Assembly (NCBI GenBank): GCA_002354035.1
Contig: DEKU01000018.1
Span: forward strand, 34,715-73,844
Direction: 5' to 3'
Length of the DNA: 39,130 bases
Source of the DNA: Bacteroidales bacterium UBA2714
Lineage (GTDB): Bacteria; Bacteroidota; Bacteroidia; Bacteroidales; P3
Position numbers and translations under genes: made by a program
Part shown: positions 8,746 through 15,338 of the stretch, in pieces
Layout: each line of letters opens with the position of its first letter
Numbering within the stretch: position 1 is the stretch's first letter
Notes under the pieces: model-generated
The model's input: only the letters and a program-made list of their open reading frames with translations
The model's database searches: none
What the model was told of the DNA's origin: nothing

Positions 8746-8857
8746 TTCTTGGTATTTTAGGTGGAAAAGAACATAATTTCCGCAAAAGATATTTATATCC
8801 AGACAGATACGCGAACAGTTAAGTAATTAAGAATAACAATAAATATATAATAACAAC

Positions 8858-10990
8858 ATGAAAGTATACCAGACATCCGACATCCGCAACATCGCCATTG
8901 TTGGCGGTGCCAAATCGGGCAAAACCACCATGGCCGAAGCCATGGCCTTCTGTGGCGGCCTCATCAACCGCCGCGGCAGCGTGGACACCAAAAACACCAT
9001 CAGCGACTACCGCGACATCGAACTCGACCGCAAATACAGTGTCGAGACTTCCCTCATGTACACCGAATTCGGTGGCAAGAAAGTCAATATCCTCGACGTC
9101 CCCGGCTTCGCCGACTATCAAGGCGAGCTGGCGGCAGCCCTCAATGTGGTCGAGGCAGCCGTCGTTGTGGTCAACGCCCAAAGCGGTGTCGAAGTCGGCA
9201 CCGAAGTGGCCTACCGCTACACCAGCAAACTCGGCACCCCCATGATTTATGTCATCAACCACCTCGACGCCGAGAAAGCCAACTTCGACGACAGCGTCAA
9301 CCAGCTCAAAGATTTCTTTGGCAGCAAATGCACTGTTCTCCAGTTCCCCGTCAACCAGGGTTTGGGCTTCAACCAAGTTGTCGACATCGTGGCCAACAAG
9401 CTCCTCACCTTCAAAGACGGCAAAATGACCGCCAGCGATATCCCCGCCGAATTTGCCGACCGCGCTGAAGAAATGCGCATGGCCCTCGTTGAGGAAGCTG
9501 CCGCTGCCGACGACGAGCTGATGGAAAAATATTTCGAAAACGGCGACCTCACCCCCGAAGAGCTCAGCAAAGCCCTCCGCCTTGCCATCGACAAGCGCGA
9601 CCTTTTCCCCATCCTTTGCTCCAGCGCCAAGGAGAACATGGGTGTCGAGCGTATACTCGAATTCATCTGCCAGAACGTCCCTGCCCCCAACGAGGTGGCT
9701 AACTTCAAAAAGACCAAAGCTGGCAAGGAACTCAAATGCGACTCCGCCAACCCCACCGTCGCCTTTGCCTTCAAGAGCGCCAAAGACAAGAACCTCGGCG
9801 AAATCACCTACCTCCGCCTCTACGACGGCGAGCTGGCCGAAGCTCAGGATGTCATCAACTCCTGCAACCAGAGCAAAGAGCGTGTCAGCCAGGTGCTCAT
9901 CTGCAGCGGCAAAGACCGCCAGCGGGTCGAGAAAGCCTGTGCCGGTGATATCATTTGCACCATCAAGCTCAAGGATGTCAAGATCAACCACACCCTCACC
10001 ACTCCCAAGAACACCGACGACGAGGTGTGCGAGATAGAGTTCCCCACCCCCATCTACACCGTGGCAGTCAAAGCCGCCAACAACAACGACGACGAGAAAG
10101 TGGGCGCCGCACTCAAAGACCTCTGCAACACCGACCGCAGCCTCTCGCTCGAGAACAGCCGCGAGCTGCGCCAAGTCATCCTCGGCTGCCAAGGCGAGCT
10201 GCACCTCAATACCGTCAAATGGTACTTCGAGAACCAATACAAACTGGCCGTCAACTTCACCGCTCCCAACGTCCCCTACCGCGAGACCATCACCAAGAGC
10301 GCCGAGGCCATGTACCGCCACAAGAAACAGTCCGGCGGCTCCGGTCAGTTCGGCGAAGTCCACATGCTCATCGAACCCTACTACGAGGGCATGCCCAATC
10401 AGACCAAGTACCCCATCCGCGACACCCAGGAGTATAACCTTGACTGGGGCGGAAAGCTCATCTTCAACAACTGTATCGTCGGTGGTTCCATCGATGCTCG
10501 CTTCATGCCCGCCATCCTCAAAGGTATCATGGAAAAGATGGAGCAAGGCCCCCTCACCGGTTCCTATGCCCGCGACATCGTGGTCAACATCTACGATGGT
10601 AAGATGCACCCCGTCGACTCCAACGAGACCGCTTTCAAAATCGCCGGCCGCACCGCCTTCCGCGAAGCCTTCAAACTGGCAGGCCCCAAGATTAAGGAGC
10701 CCATCTACGATGTTGCCGTCACCGTTCCTACCGAAAGCCAGGGTGGCGTCATGACCGACCTCCAAGGCCGCCGCGCCATCGTCATGGGTATGGATGCTGA
10801 AGGTAAGTACACCACCCTCCGCGCCAAAGCTCCGTTGGCCGAGATGAACCGCTACTGCACCGCTCTCAGCTCGCTCACCAGTGGCCGTGGCACCTTCACC
10901 ATGACCTTCTCCAGCTACGAACTCGTCCCCACCGACGTCCAACAGGCCCTTCTCAAAGCCTACGAGGAAGCCGCTGCCGACGAAGAGTAG
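8858..10990 (+). CDS. fusA2: EF-G paralog of the Bacteroidetes EF-G2 type (translational GTPase family)
   Basis: 710 residues with the full EF-G domain order. The start MKVYQTSDIRNIAIVGG resembles the second EF-G of Bacteroides. G1 is GGAKSGKT (residues 16-23) and G4 is NHLD (134-137). G3 is DVPGF, so the catalytic His after the Gly of canonical DTPGH is Phe84. Domain IV (HKKQSGGSGQFGEV, GGSIDARFMPAILKGI) and domain V (PIYDVAVTVPTESQGGVM) are well kept. Family knowledge: the Bacteroides paralog has been reported to support translocation without GTP hydrolysis and to matter under starvation and gut colonisation. The Phe84 substitution fits weak or no hydrolysis, but that is inference. A promoter with a palindrome precedes it and a strong terminator follows. 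The housekeeping fusA and ribosomal protein genes are not adjacent. Confidence 0.88.
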   Translation: MKVYQTSDIRNIAIVGGAKSGKTTMAEAMAFCGGLINRRGSVDTKNTISDYRDIELDRKYSVETSLMYTEFGGKKVNILDVPGFADYQGELAAALNVVEAAVVVVNAQSGVEVGTEVAYRYTSKLGTPMIYVINHLDAEKANFDDSVNQLKDFFGSKCTVLQFPVNQGLGFNQVVDIVANKLLTFKDGKMTASDIPAEFADRAEEMRMALVEEAAAADDELMEKYFENGDLTPEELSKALRLAIDKRDLFPILCSSAKENMGVERILEFICQNVPAPNEVANFKKTKAGKELKCDSANPTVAFAFKSAKDKNLGEITYLRLYDGELAEAQDVINSCNQSKERVSQVLICSGKDRQRVEKACAGDIICTIKLKDVKINHTLTTPKNTDDEVCEIEFPTPIYTVAVKAANNNDDEKVGAALKDLCNTDRSLSLENSRELRQVILGCQGELHLNTVKWYFENQYKLAVNFTAPNVPYRETITKSAEAMYRHKKQSGGSGQFGEVHMLIEPYYEGMPNQTKYPIRDTQEYNLDWGGKLIFNNCIVGGSIDARFMPAILKGIMEKMEQGPLTGSYARDIVVNIYDGKMHPVDSNETAFKIAGRTAFREAFKLAGPKIKEPIYDVAVTVPTESQGGVMTDLQGRRAIVMGMDAEGKYTTLRAKAPLAEMNRYCTALSSLTSGRGTFTMTFSSYELVPTDVQQALLKAYEEAAADEE

Positions 10991-10997
10991 GCTGCTG

Positions 10998-11057
10998 CAT
11001 AACCCTGACCCCTTTGAAAAGGGGAGTCATACCCCCGCCCCCTTTAAAAAGGGGAGT
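10998..11057 (+). repeat. Two tandem 30-bp palindromic repeat units
   Basis: Units at 10998-11027 and 11028-11057 both begin CATA and end AAAAGGGGAGT. Each holds a hairpin, CCCCTTT-GA-AAAGGGG in the first and CCCCTTT-AA-AAAGGGG in the second. Two diverged units of the same 30-bp length and phase lie at 12403-12462 inside a coding sequence. These ones are noncoding, directly after the EF-G paralog stop. Confidence 0.75.
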
Positions 11058-11098
11058 ACTCCAAGTCGGCACGTCAGGGCACTACTCAGAAAAAAAAG

Positions 11099-11132
11099 CA
11101 AAAGCCGAGACATTATCCCGTCTCGGCTTTTG
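11099..11132 (+). terminator. Strong terminator of the EF-G paralog gene
   Basis: Perfect 13-bp stem CAAAAGCCGAGAC (11099-11111) / GTCTCGGCTTTTG (11120-11132) around an 8-nt loop ATTATCCC. U-runs occur on both strands, so it could act in both directions. Confidence 0.85.
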
Positions 11133-11277
11133 TCTTCTAAAAATATCCTTGTTGACTCACCTATTAATAATGTATATTCTCCTCTTGAGAAGAGATGGAG
11201 AAAAGGTGTGGGGTCAAAAAATAAAAAATATCCCCATGTCACTTTTTAGCCATTGAGTGGCTCTAATACAGCAGAAC

Positions 11278-11802
11278 ATGTGCGAAACACATCACGACAT
11301 AGAAACTGAGCGACAACGCACCGAAACGTATCTGACTCTCCTCAGAACCTTCCGGCGGCATATCGAAAACTATTGCGTGTCGCACAGCAACTGTCGTGAG
11401 GATGCAGAGGATATGATGCAAGAGGTCTTTATAACTGTGTGGGAAAACATTGGCCAGATACGATCCGACAGCTCCCCCAAGCAGGTCAACCGATGGCTGC
11501 AAAAGGTGATGCGCACCGTCTTTGTCCGCTCCATTAGGCGGAAACACATTGACGACAACTCGCCCCTCTCCTCTGCCATCGGCATCGTCGACGACGACCA
11601 CTCTGACCGCCAACTGCTCGACGAGTTGATGGCCCATCTGCCACCCGACGACCGCCAACTGTTGCAGGAACGCCTCGATGGATACTCCAATGTGGAGATA
11701 GCCGAGCGCCTGGGCATCCTCCCCAACACCCTCAACAAGCGCATGAGCCGCATACTGACAAAAATGAAAGAAATATATAGTCAACTATATGAAACAAAAT
11801 GA
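11278..11802 (+). CDS. ECF-type sigma-70 family RNA polymerase sigma factor
   Basis: 174 residues from ATG 11278. A GTG seven codons upstream (11257) is a weaker alternative. Region 2 is visible in the N-terminal half (HSNCREDAEDMMQEVFITVW, then INTER-like RWLQKVMRTVFVRSIRRKH). Region 4 with its helix-turn-helix follows (LPPDDRQLLQERLDGYSNVEIAERLGI). It would direct RNA polymerase to alternative promoters, probably including its own operon. The next gene starts inside its 3' end (14-nt overlap) and encodes a small membrane protein, the usual sigma/anti-sigma arrangement. It heads a run of eight or so tightly spaced plus-strand genes for exported proteins. No standard -7 box lies just upstream. 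Confidence 0.88.
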   Translation: MCETHHDIETERQRTETYLTLLRTFRRHIENYCVSHSNCREDAEDMMQEVFITVWENIGQIRSDSSPKQVNRWLQKVMRTVFVRSIRRKHIDDNSPLSSAIGIVDDDHSDRQLLDELMAHLPPDDRQLLQERLDGYSNVEIAERLGILPNTLNKRMSRILTKMKEIYSQLYETK

Positions 11803-12076
11803 CATTAACGAAACTGATATCGAGCTGATGCTACAGCGATACGCGCGGCAGCGCATGGAGCAACAGATTCTCGACGAAGGCGATGCCCTGTATAGTCATC
11901 ACCTCCGCAGGGCTTCTTTACGGCACTATGGCGTCACCGCCTTCGCTGCCGTCCTGCTGGTCGTTTCGCTCTGGGGTGCCACACCACAGGTGTCGGCCCA
12001 AGCCACCAATCGGGCCACTTTGGCCGACCGCCATGCCGCCATCGCCACCACCGACCTCATCATCCACAACCTATGA
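11789..12076 (+). CDS. Small single-pass membrane protein, candidate anti-sigma factor
   Basis: 95 residues. The first about 45 are polar and helical (DIELMLQRYARQRMEQQILD), then a hydrophobic segment at about residues 49-70 (VTAFAAVLLVVSLWGA), then a short tail that would be periplasmic. The start overlaps the end of the sigma factor gene by 14 nt, and its TGA overlaps the next ATG. Position and topology match anti-sigma factors that hold ECF sigmas at the inner membrane. No ZAS-type zinc motif (HxxxCxxC) or recognisable anti-sigma domain is seen, so this role is inferred from context only. Confidence 0.65.
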   Translation: MKQNDINETDIELMLQRYARQRMEQQILDEGDALYSHHLRRASLRHYGVTAFAAVLLVVSLWGATPQVSAQATNRATLADRHAAIATTDLIIHNL

Positions 12077-12591
12077 GACGCCGCTGGGTCATATCACTGC
12101 TTGTCCTCACTATCGCAGCTGTGGCAGTGCTGCTGGTCAAATACTGGCCTCGCACCACCAGCGACAATGAGTGCAGTGCCCTATACCGTCGTTACTTAGA
12201 CCGGGACGGTATTCAGGCTTCCTACATTCAGGGCAAAGCCATCGGCGACACTCTCCGCGTGGATGTAACGCTGCTTCAGGCCACCTCACCCAGCGGGTGG
12301 CAACAGTTGTGCCACGATTTCAACATTCCCACGCCCGATTCCTCAGCCCTCGCCCTCTTGCAGGATGGCAATCCCGACATCACCCTCAGCATCCTCCCGC
12401 CGCATTTCTCCGACCCCTCGCAAGAGGAGATGCATACCCCTGACCCCTCTCAAGAGGAGAGGCTCTCTTCAGACATGATGCTCCTTGCCGCCTCTTCCCA
12501 CACCCTCCAGTGTGTAAGTGTTTTCCACATCACCACCCCCCAACAGTTCGACGCCCTTGTCGGACATCATATCGACCAATTGAATCCATAA
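12073..12591 (+). CDS. Membrane-anchored or exported protein of unknown function carrying in-frame palindromic repeats
   Basis: 172 residues. An N-terminal hydrophobic segment (residues 5-22, WVISLLVLTIAAVAVLLV) acts as signal or anchor, leaving about 145 residues in the periplasm. The start overlaps the preceding stop (ATGA). I do not recognise the domain. Residues around 113-130 read SDPSQEEMHTPDPSQEERL. That peptide is encoded by two tandem 30-bp palindromic units (12403-12462), so the stretch is probably a repeat insertion kept in frame. Its place directly after the putative anti-sigma factor suggests a role in sensing or in the same regulated process, but nothing stronger can be said. 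Confidence 0.65.
   Translation: MRRRWVISLLVLTIAAVAVLLVKYWPRTTSDNECSALYRRYLDRDGIQASYIQGKAIGDTLRVDVTLLQATSPSGWQQLCHDFNIPTPDSSALALLQDGNPDITLSILPPHFSDPSQEEMHTPDPSQEERLSSDMMLLAASSHTLQCVSVFHITTPQQFDALVGHHIDQLNP
12403..12462 (+). repeat. Two tandem 30-bp palindromic repeat units inside a coding sequence
   Basis: Units 12403-12432 and 12433-12462 each begin CAT and share the core GACCCCTC.CAAGAGGAGA. The stem CCTCT/AGAGG in the second unit replaces CCTTT/AAAGG of the copies at 10998-11057, a compensated change. The 30-bp length preserves the reading frame and gives two DPSQEE peptides. Confidence 0.75.
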
Positions 12592-12598
12592 TCCCGTC

Positions 12599-13060
12599 AT
12601 GAAAAGAATCACAATCATAGCTCTCATCCTCAGTTGTCTAGGCTTTTCCAGTTGTATGTTCGTGACCGATATGGCCACCGAGATGTACTGGAACCTCGAC
12701 GCACCGGCCCCCGTCGACCCCGACAGCGCCTTAGACACGCTCTGCATCATCAAATACACCATCGAAGGCACCACCCGCCAGACGGCCATCCACAACCAGT
12801 CCGAGCTGGACCGTCTGCTCTATGCCCTCTTAGATGAGTCGAAGAAAAGTCCCTGCTCGCTCTTCCAGAGCAACCACAGCTCGGGTGCGGCCCCGCTTTC
12901 CGCTGTCAAAGAGTTGCCCGTGGTCAAGTTCTCCTCGGCCGACGTCAACAAGGTGAAGGAGTGGGCCAAACGGATGCTGCTGAAAGGCTACCAGGTTGAG
13001 ATTATCTACGACAAGCGTGGCCGCACCTACAACTGTACAGCCCACCCCCCAGCAAAATAA
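12599..13060 (+). CDS. Small lipoprotein of unknown function
   Basis: 153 residues with a clear lipoprotein signal: MKRITIIALILSCLGFSSC, lipobox Cys19, next residue Met. The mature part is about 135 residues, polar, with a repeated pattern of short strands and helices (TLCIIKYTIEGTT, LPVVKFSSADVNKVKEWAKRM). I see no known catalytic motif or family. It starts 7 nt after the previous gene in the ECF sigma operon and should be tethered to the outer or inner membrane on the periplasmic side. It could be a sensor or a structural partner of the outer-membrane proteins encoded downstream; neither is shown by the sequence. Confidence 0.7.
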   Translation: MKRITIIALILSCLGFSSCMFVTDMATEMYWNLDAPAPVDPDSALDTLCIIKYTIEGTTRQTAIHNQSELDRLLYALLDESKKSPCSLFQSNHSSGAAPLSAVKELPVVKFSSADVNKVKEWAKRMLLKGYQVEIIYDKRGRTYNCTAHPPAK

Positions 13061-13105
13061 GTCCCCATATTAATCATTCCCCTCACCATTTCAAACCCCA
13101 TCATT

Positions 13106-13822
13106 ATGAAAGCTCACATCATGTTGCTCATCGCTCTTTGGGTGGTCGGCGCCGCTCAGGCACAAGTCCACTACTATCATAGTACCGCCGCTCCCTGGGA
13201 TGGTGATGAACTATTCAGTCTCCATGTAGGCACCCGCCTTCAGCCAGATGCTTCTACCGCCTTTCAGTCTACCCCCACCATTCCCCTCGCGGTCTCTCTG
13301 CGCTACGACGGCGAGAAGGCCTTCGGCCCAAAGTGGGTGCTCGGATTCCAGACGGAATTGGGATACACTCGTTCCCGCACCTCCCATACCTTCGACGGTG
13401 ACTGTCCGCCCTCGTTTGTCACCTACCCCTCTGCCGGGCAGTGGCTCCACTACAGTTCTCTCGAATGGGACATCGCCGTCGAGGGCCGTATCCTGGCTGG
13501 CTTCTACCTTTCCGAGTCCGTGCAGCTGCATTCAGCCGCAGGTTTCTACGAGAACCTCCTCTCCAGCCGAAGTCTCACCACTTACACCACCGACAAACGA
13601 ACCAACGCGGATAGTCCAGCCGTAACCTCAGGGGGCAAACCCTCCTTGGGTTTAGATGTGGGTTTCTGTGCTGCCGCGGGTGTCTCCTACTATTTTTCCG
13701 ACAACCTCTATACCGTGGCCACCGCCAAGCTCCATATCCCTTTCAACTGGGGCTTTGACGAGAGAGTCCGAACCAACGCCTATAGTTTCATGCTCGGCAT
13801 AGGCTACAAATTCATCCGATAA
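13106..13822 (+). CDS. Outer-membrane beta-barrel-like protein
   Basis: 238 residues. The signal peptide MKAHIMLLIALWVVGAAQAQ is cleaved after AQA. The mature protein has alternating polar and hydrophobic strands with aromatic girdles (WVLGFQTELGYTRS, YSSLEWDIAVEGRILAGFYL, YYFSDNLYTVATAKLHIPF). It ends in a strand with a penultimate aromatic (SFMLGIGYKFIR), typical of porin-family proteins with a small eight- to ten-stranded barrel. It lies in the ECF sigma operon, 45 nt after the lipoprotein gene. I cannot assign a substrate. The frameshifted barrel gene at 18149-18978 is of similar size and type, and the two may be paralogs in function if not in sequence. Confidence 0.72.
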   Translation: MKAHIMLLIALWVVGAAQAQVHYYHSTAAPWDGDELFSLHVGTRLQPDASTAFQSTPTIPLAVSLRYDGEKAFGPKWVLGFQTELGYTRSRTSHTFDGDCPPSFVTYPSAGQWLHYSSLEWDIAVEGRILAGFYLSESVQLHSAAGFYENLLSSRSLTTYTTDKRTNADSPAVTSGGKPSLGLDVGFCAAAGVSYYFSDNLYTVATAKLHIPFNWGFDERVRTNAYSFMLGIGYKFIR

Positions 13823-13877
13823 CACAAGCAGCCCTTTATACATTCAGATAGCTATAAATCAAAACATCCCCAACAAC

Positions 13878-15329
13878 ATGAATCAGTCCCGTCTACCTGT
13901 TTTCACCTTTCTCGCAGCCCTGCTGCTGGTGGTTGCTCTGCCAGCGCAGACCATCTCCTTCGACCAACTGCCCGAAGCCCGGGGCGTCATCACTAACAGC
14001 GTTCCCATGTTCATCGGGTGCGACAGCCACAACCTTGTGCTCATCCAGCATAGTGGCCGCCTCAAAAACCGCCTTCACCTTGTCCGCTACAACCACAGCT
14101 TGCAGGAACAGGGCCGCGTCCTTCTCCCTTCTGAGGATGGGTCCACCTGCTATGGGGGCTATATTAACGGTTCGCATATAGACCTTCTTTTCGCCGACAT
14201 GTCCGACACAGGTCTGTGTGTCTATCACGACCGCCGCAGCCTTGCCACTCTCCAGACGGAGGGTGCACCGGATGTTCTTTTCCGCCAAATGGGGCAGAGA
14301 GGCGACAATTTTGCCTTTGCCAATGCCGTTTCGCCCAACGGGCAGCTGCTGGCCTGTGCCTTCGTAGCCCAGCATGATGTTCAAGGAACCGAAATCAAAG
14401 TGGGGCTTTACGACCATCAGCTCGAACCCTACTGGACGCAGACTTGCTCTACTGCCACCTTTAGCGATATATCGGTCACCGATTCGGGCGACATTATCCT
14501 TTATTCCATAAGCGCTGGAGGTTCCTGCCATTTCACCATCCTTGACGGAGAGCAAGAGCTGAGCGTCCAGTTCCAGCTCCCTCAAGGTGACCGCGTGGTG
14601 CAGCGGGAGTTGCTCCGCTACGGCGACGGAAACATACTGGTGGCCTCTGCTGTCCGCCACGAAAACCACACACTCATGCCTGTCGGGTCCAACATCGACG
14701 GCATTGACATTCATTGTTACAATATCAAAAAGAAACGTCTCACCACGGTCCACCACACCTTCACCTCACAGCAGGTTGCGCGTCTCACCAATGATAAAGA
14801 AAACAAACAATTACGTCACTTTTGGGTTCAGTTTGGCCAAATATCCCAGCAGATACCGGATGCCGACGGAGCCTATCTTGTCATCGACCAAAGCTGGCGC
14901 ACCACGCTCAACAATGTCCCCACCGTCCAGCAGCGTATGGGCATGCTCGTCATGCGTGTCGACAGGGACGGCAACATCCAGTGGTCCACCTCCCGTCGGC
15001 TCAACCTCAGCACCCGGTGGGAATCCCGCTACTGTCTGGATCATCGGTGGGTGCCCACTCCCACTGGCATTATGCTGGCCTGGACCGACCATTTGGGCAA
15101 TTTGACTCTTCCGGCCGATAGCCGTGTCAAAACCTTTACGCCATTCAAAAACAAAGCGTCCCTCAACGTTTGGACGCTCACCCCGCTCGGCAAAGAGGAC
15201 CTCAGTTTTATTGAACTTTCGCGCCAAGCCCTGGTGGGCTCCGCTCACCTCCTTGATGCTCCTGGCCAGTATGTCCTCCTCCTCACCTCCGGCCGACGCC
15301 AGCAACTCACCAAAGTCACCATCGAATAG
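13878..15329 (+). CDS. Exported protein of unknown function, repetitive beta-rich
   Basis: 483 residues. Signal peptide MNQSRLPVFTFLAALLLVVALPAQ is followed by about 460 residues rich in short beta strands of the type LVLIQHSGRLKNRLHLVRYN, IKVGLYDHQLEPYWTQT and GMLVMRVDRDGNIQWSTS. The spacing of such blade-like motifs suggests a beta-propeller, but I do not recognise a specific family and see no active-site motif. It has no lipobox and no type IX C-terminal domain. It starts 55 nt after the barrel gene and ends 9 nt before the M48 peptidase gene, so it probably acts with them in the periplasm or at the outer membrane. Confidence 0.68.
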   Translation: MNQSRLPVFTFLAALLLVVALPAQTISFDQLPEARGVITNSVPMFIGCDSHNLVLIQHSGRLKNRLHLVRYNHSLQEQGRVLLPSEDGSTCYGGYINGSHIDLLFADMSDTGLCVYHDRRSLATLQTEGAPDVLFRQMGQRGDNFAFANAVSPNGQLLACAFVAQHDVQGTEIKVGLYDHQLEPYWTQTCSTATFSDISVTDSGDIILYSISAGGSCHFTILDGEQELSVQFQLPQGDRVVQRELLRYGDGNILVASAVRHENHTLMPVGSNIDGIDIHCYNIKKKRLTTVHHTFTSQQVARLTNDKENKQLRHFWVQFGQISQQIPDADGAYLVIDQSWRTTLNNVPTVQQRMGMLVMRVDRDGNIQWSTSRRLNLSTRWESRYCLDHRWVPTPTGIMLAWTDHLGNLTLPADSRVKTFTPFKNKASLNVWTLTPLGKEDLSFIELSRQALVGSAHLLDAPGQYVLLLTSGRRQQLTKVTIE

Positions 15330-15338
15330 TCCTGCCTT

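Noticed and set aside
8819..10942. 707-residue open frame on the minus strand
   Set aside because: It is the antisense shadow of the EF-G paralog. GC-rich codon use leaves the opposite frame open, and its sequence is a Gly/Val/Asp-rich nonsense type.
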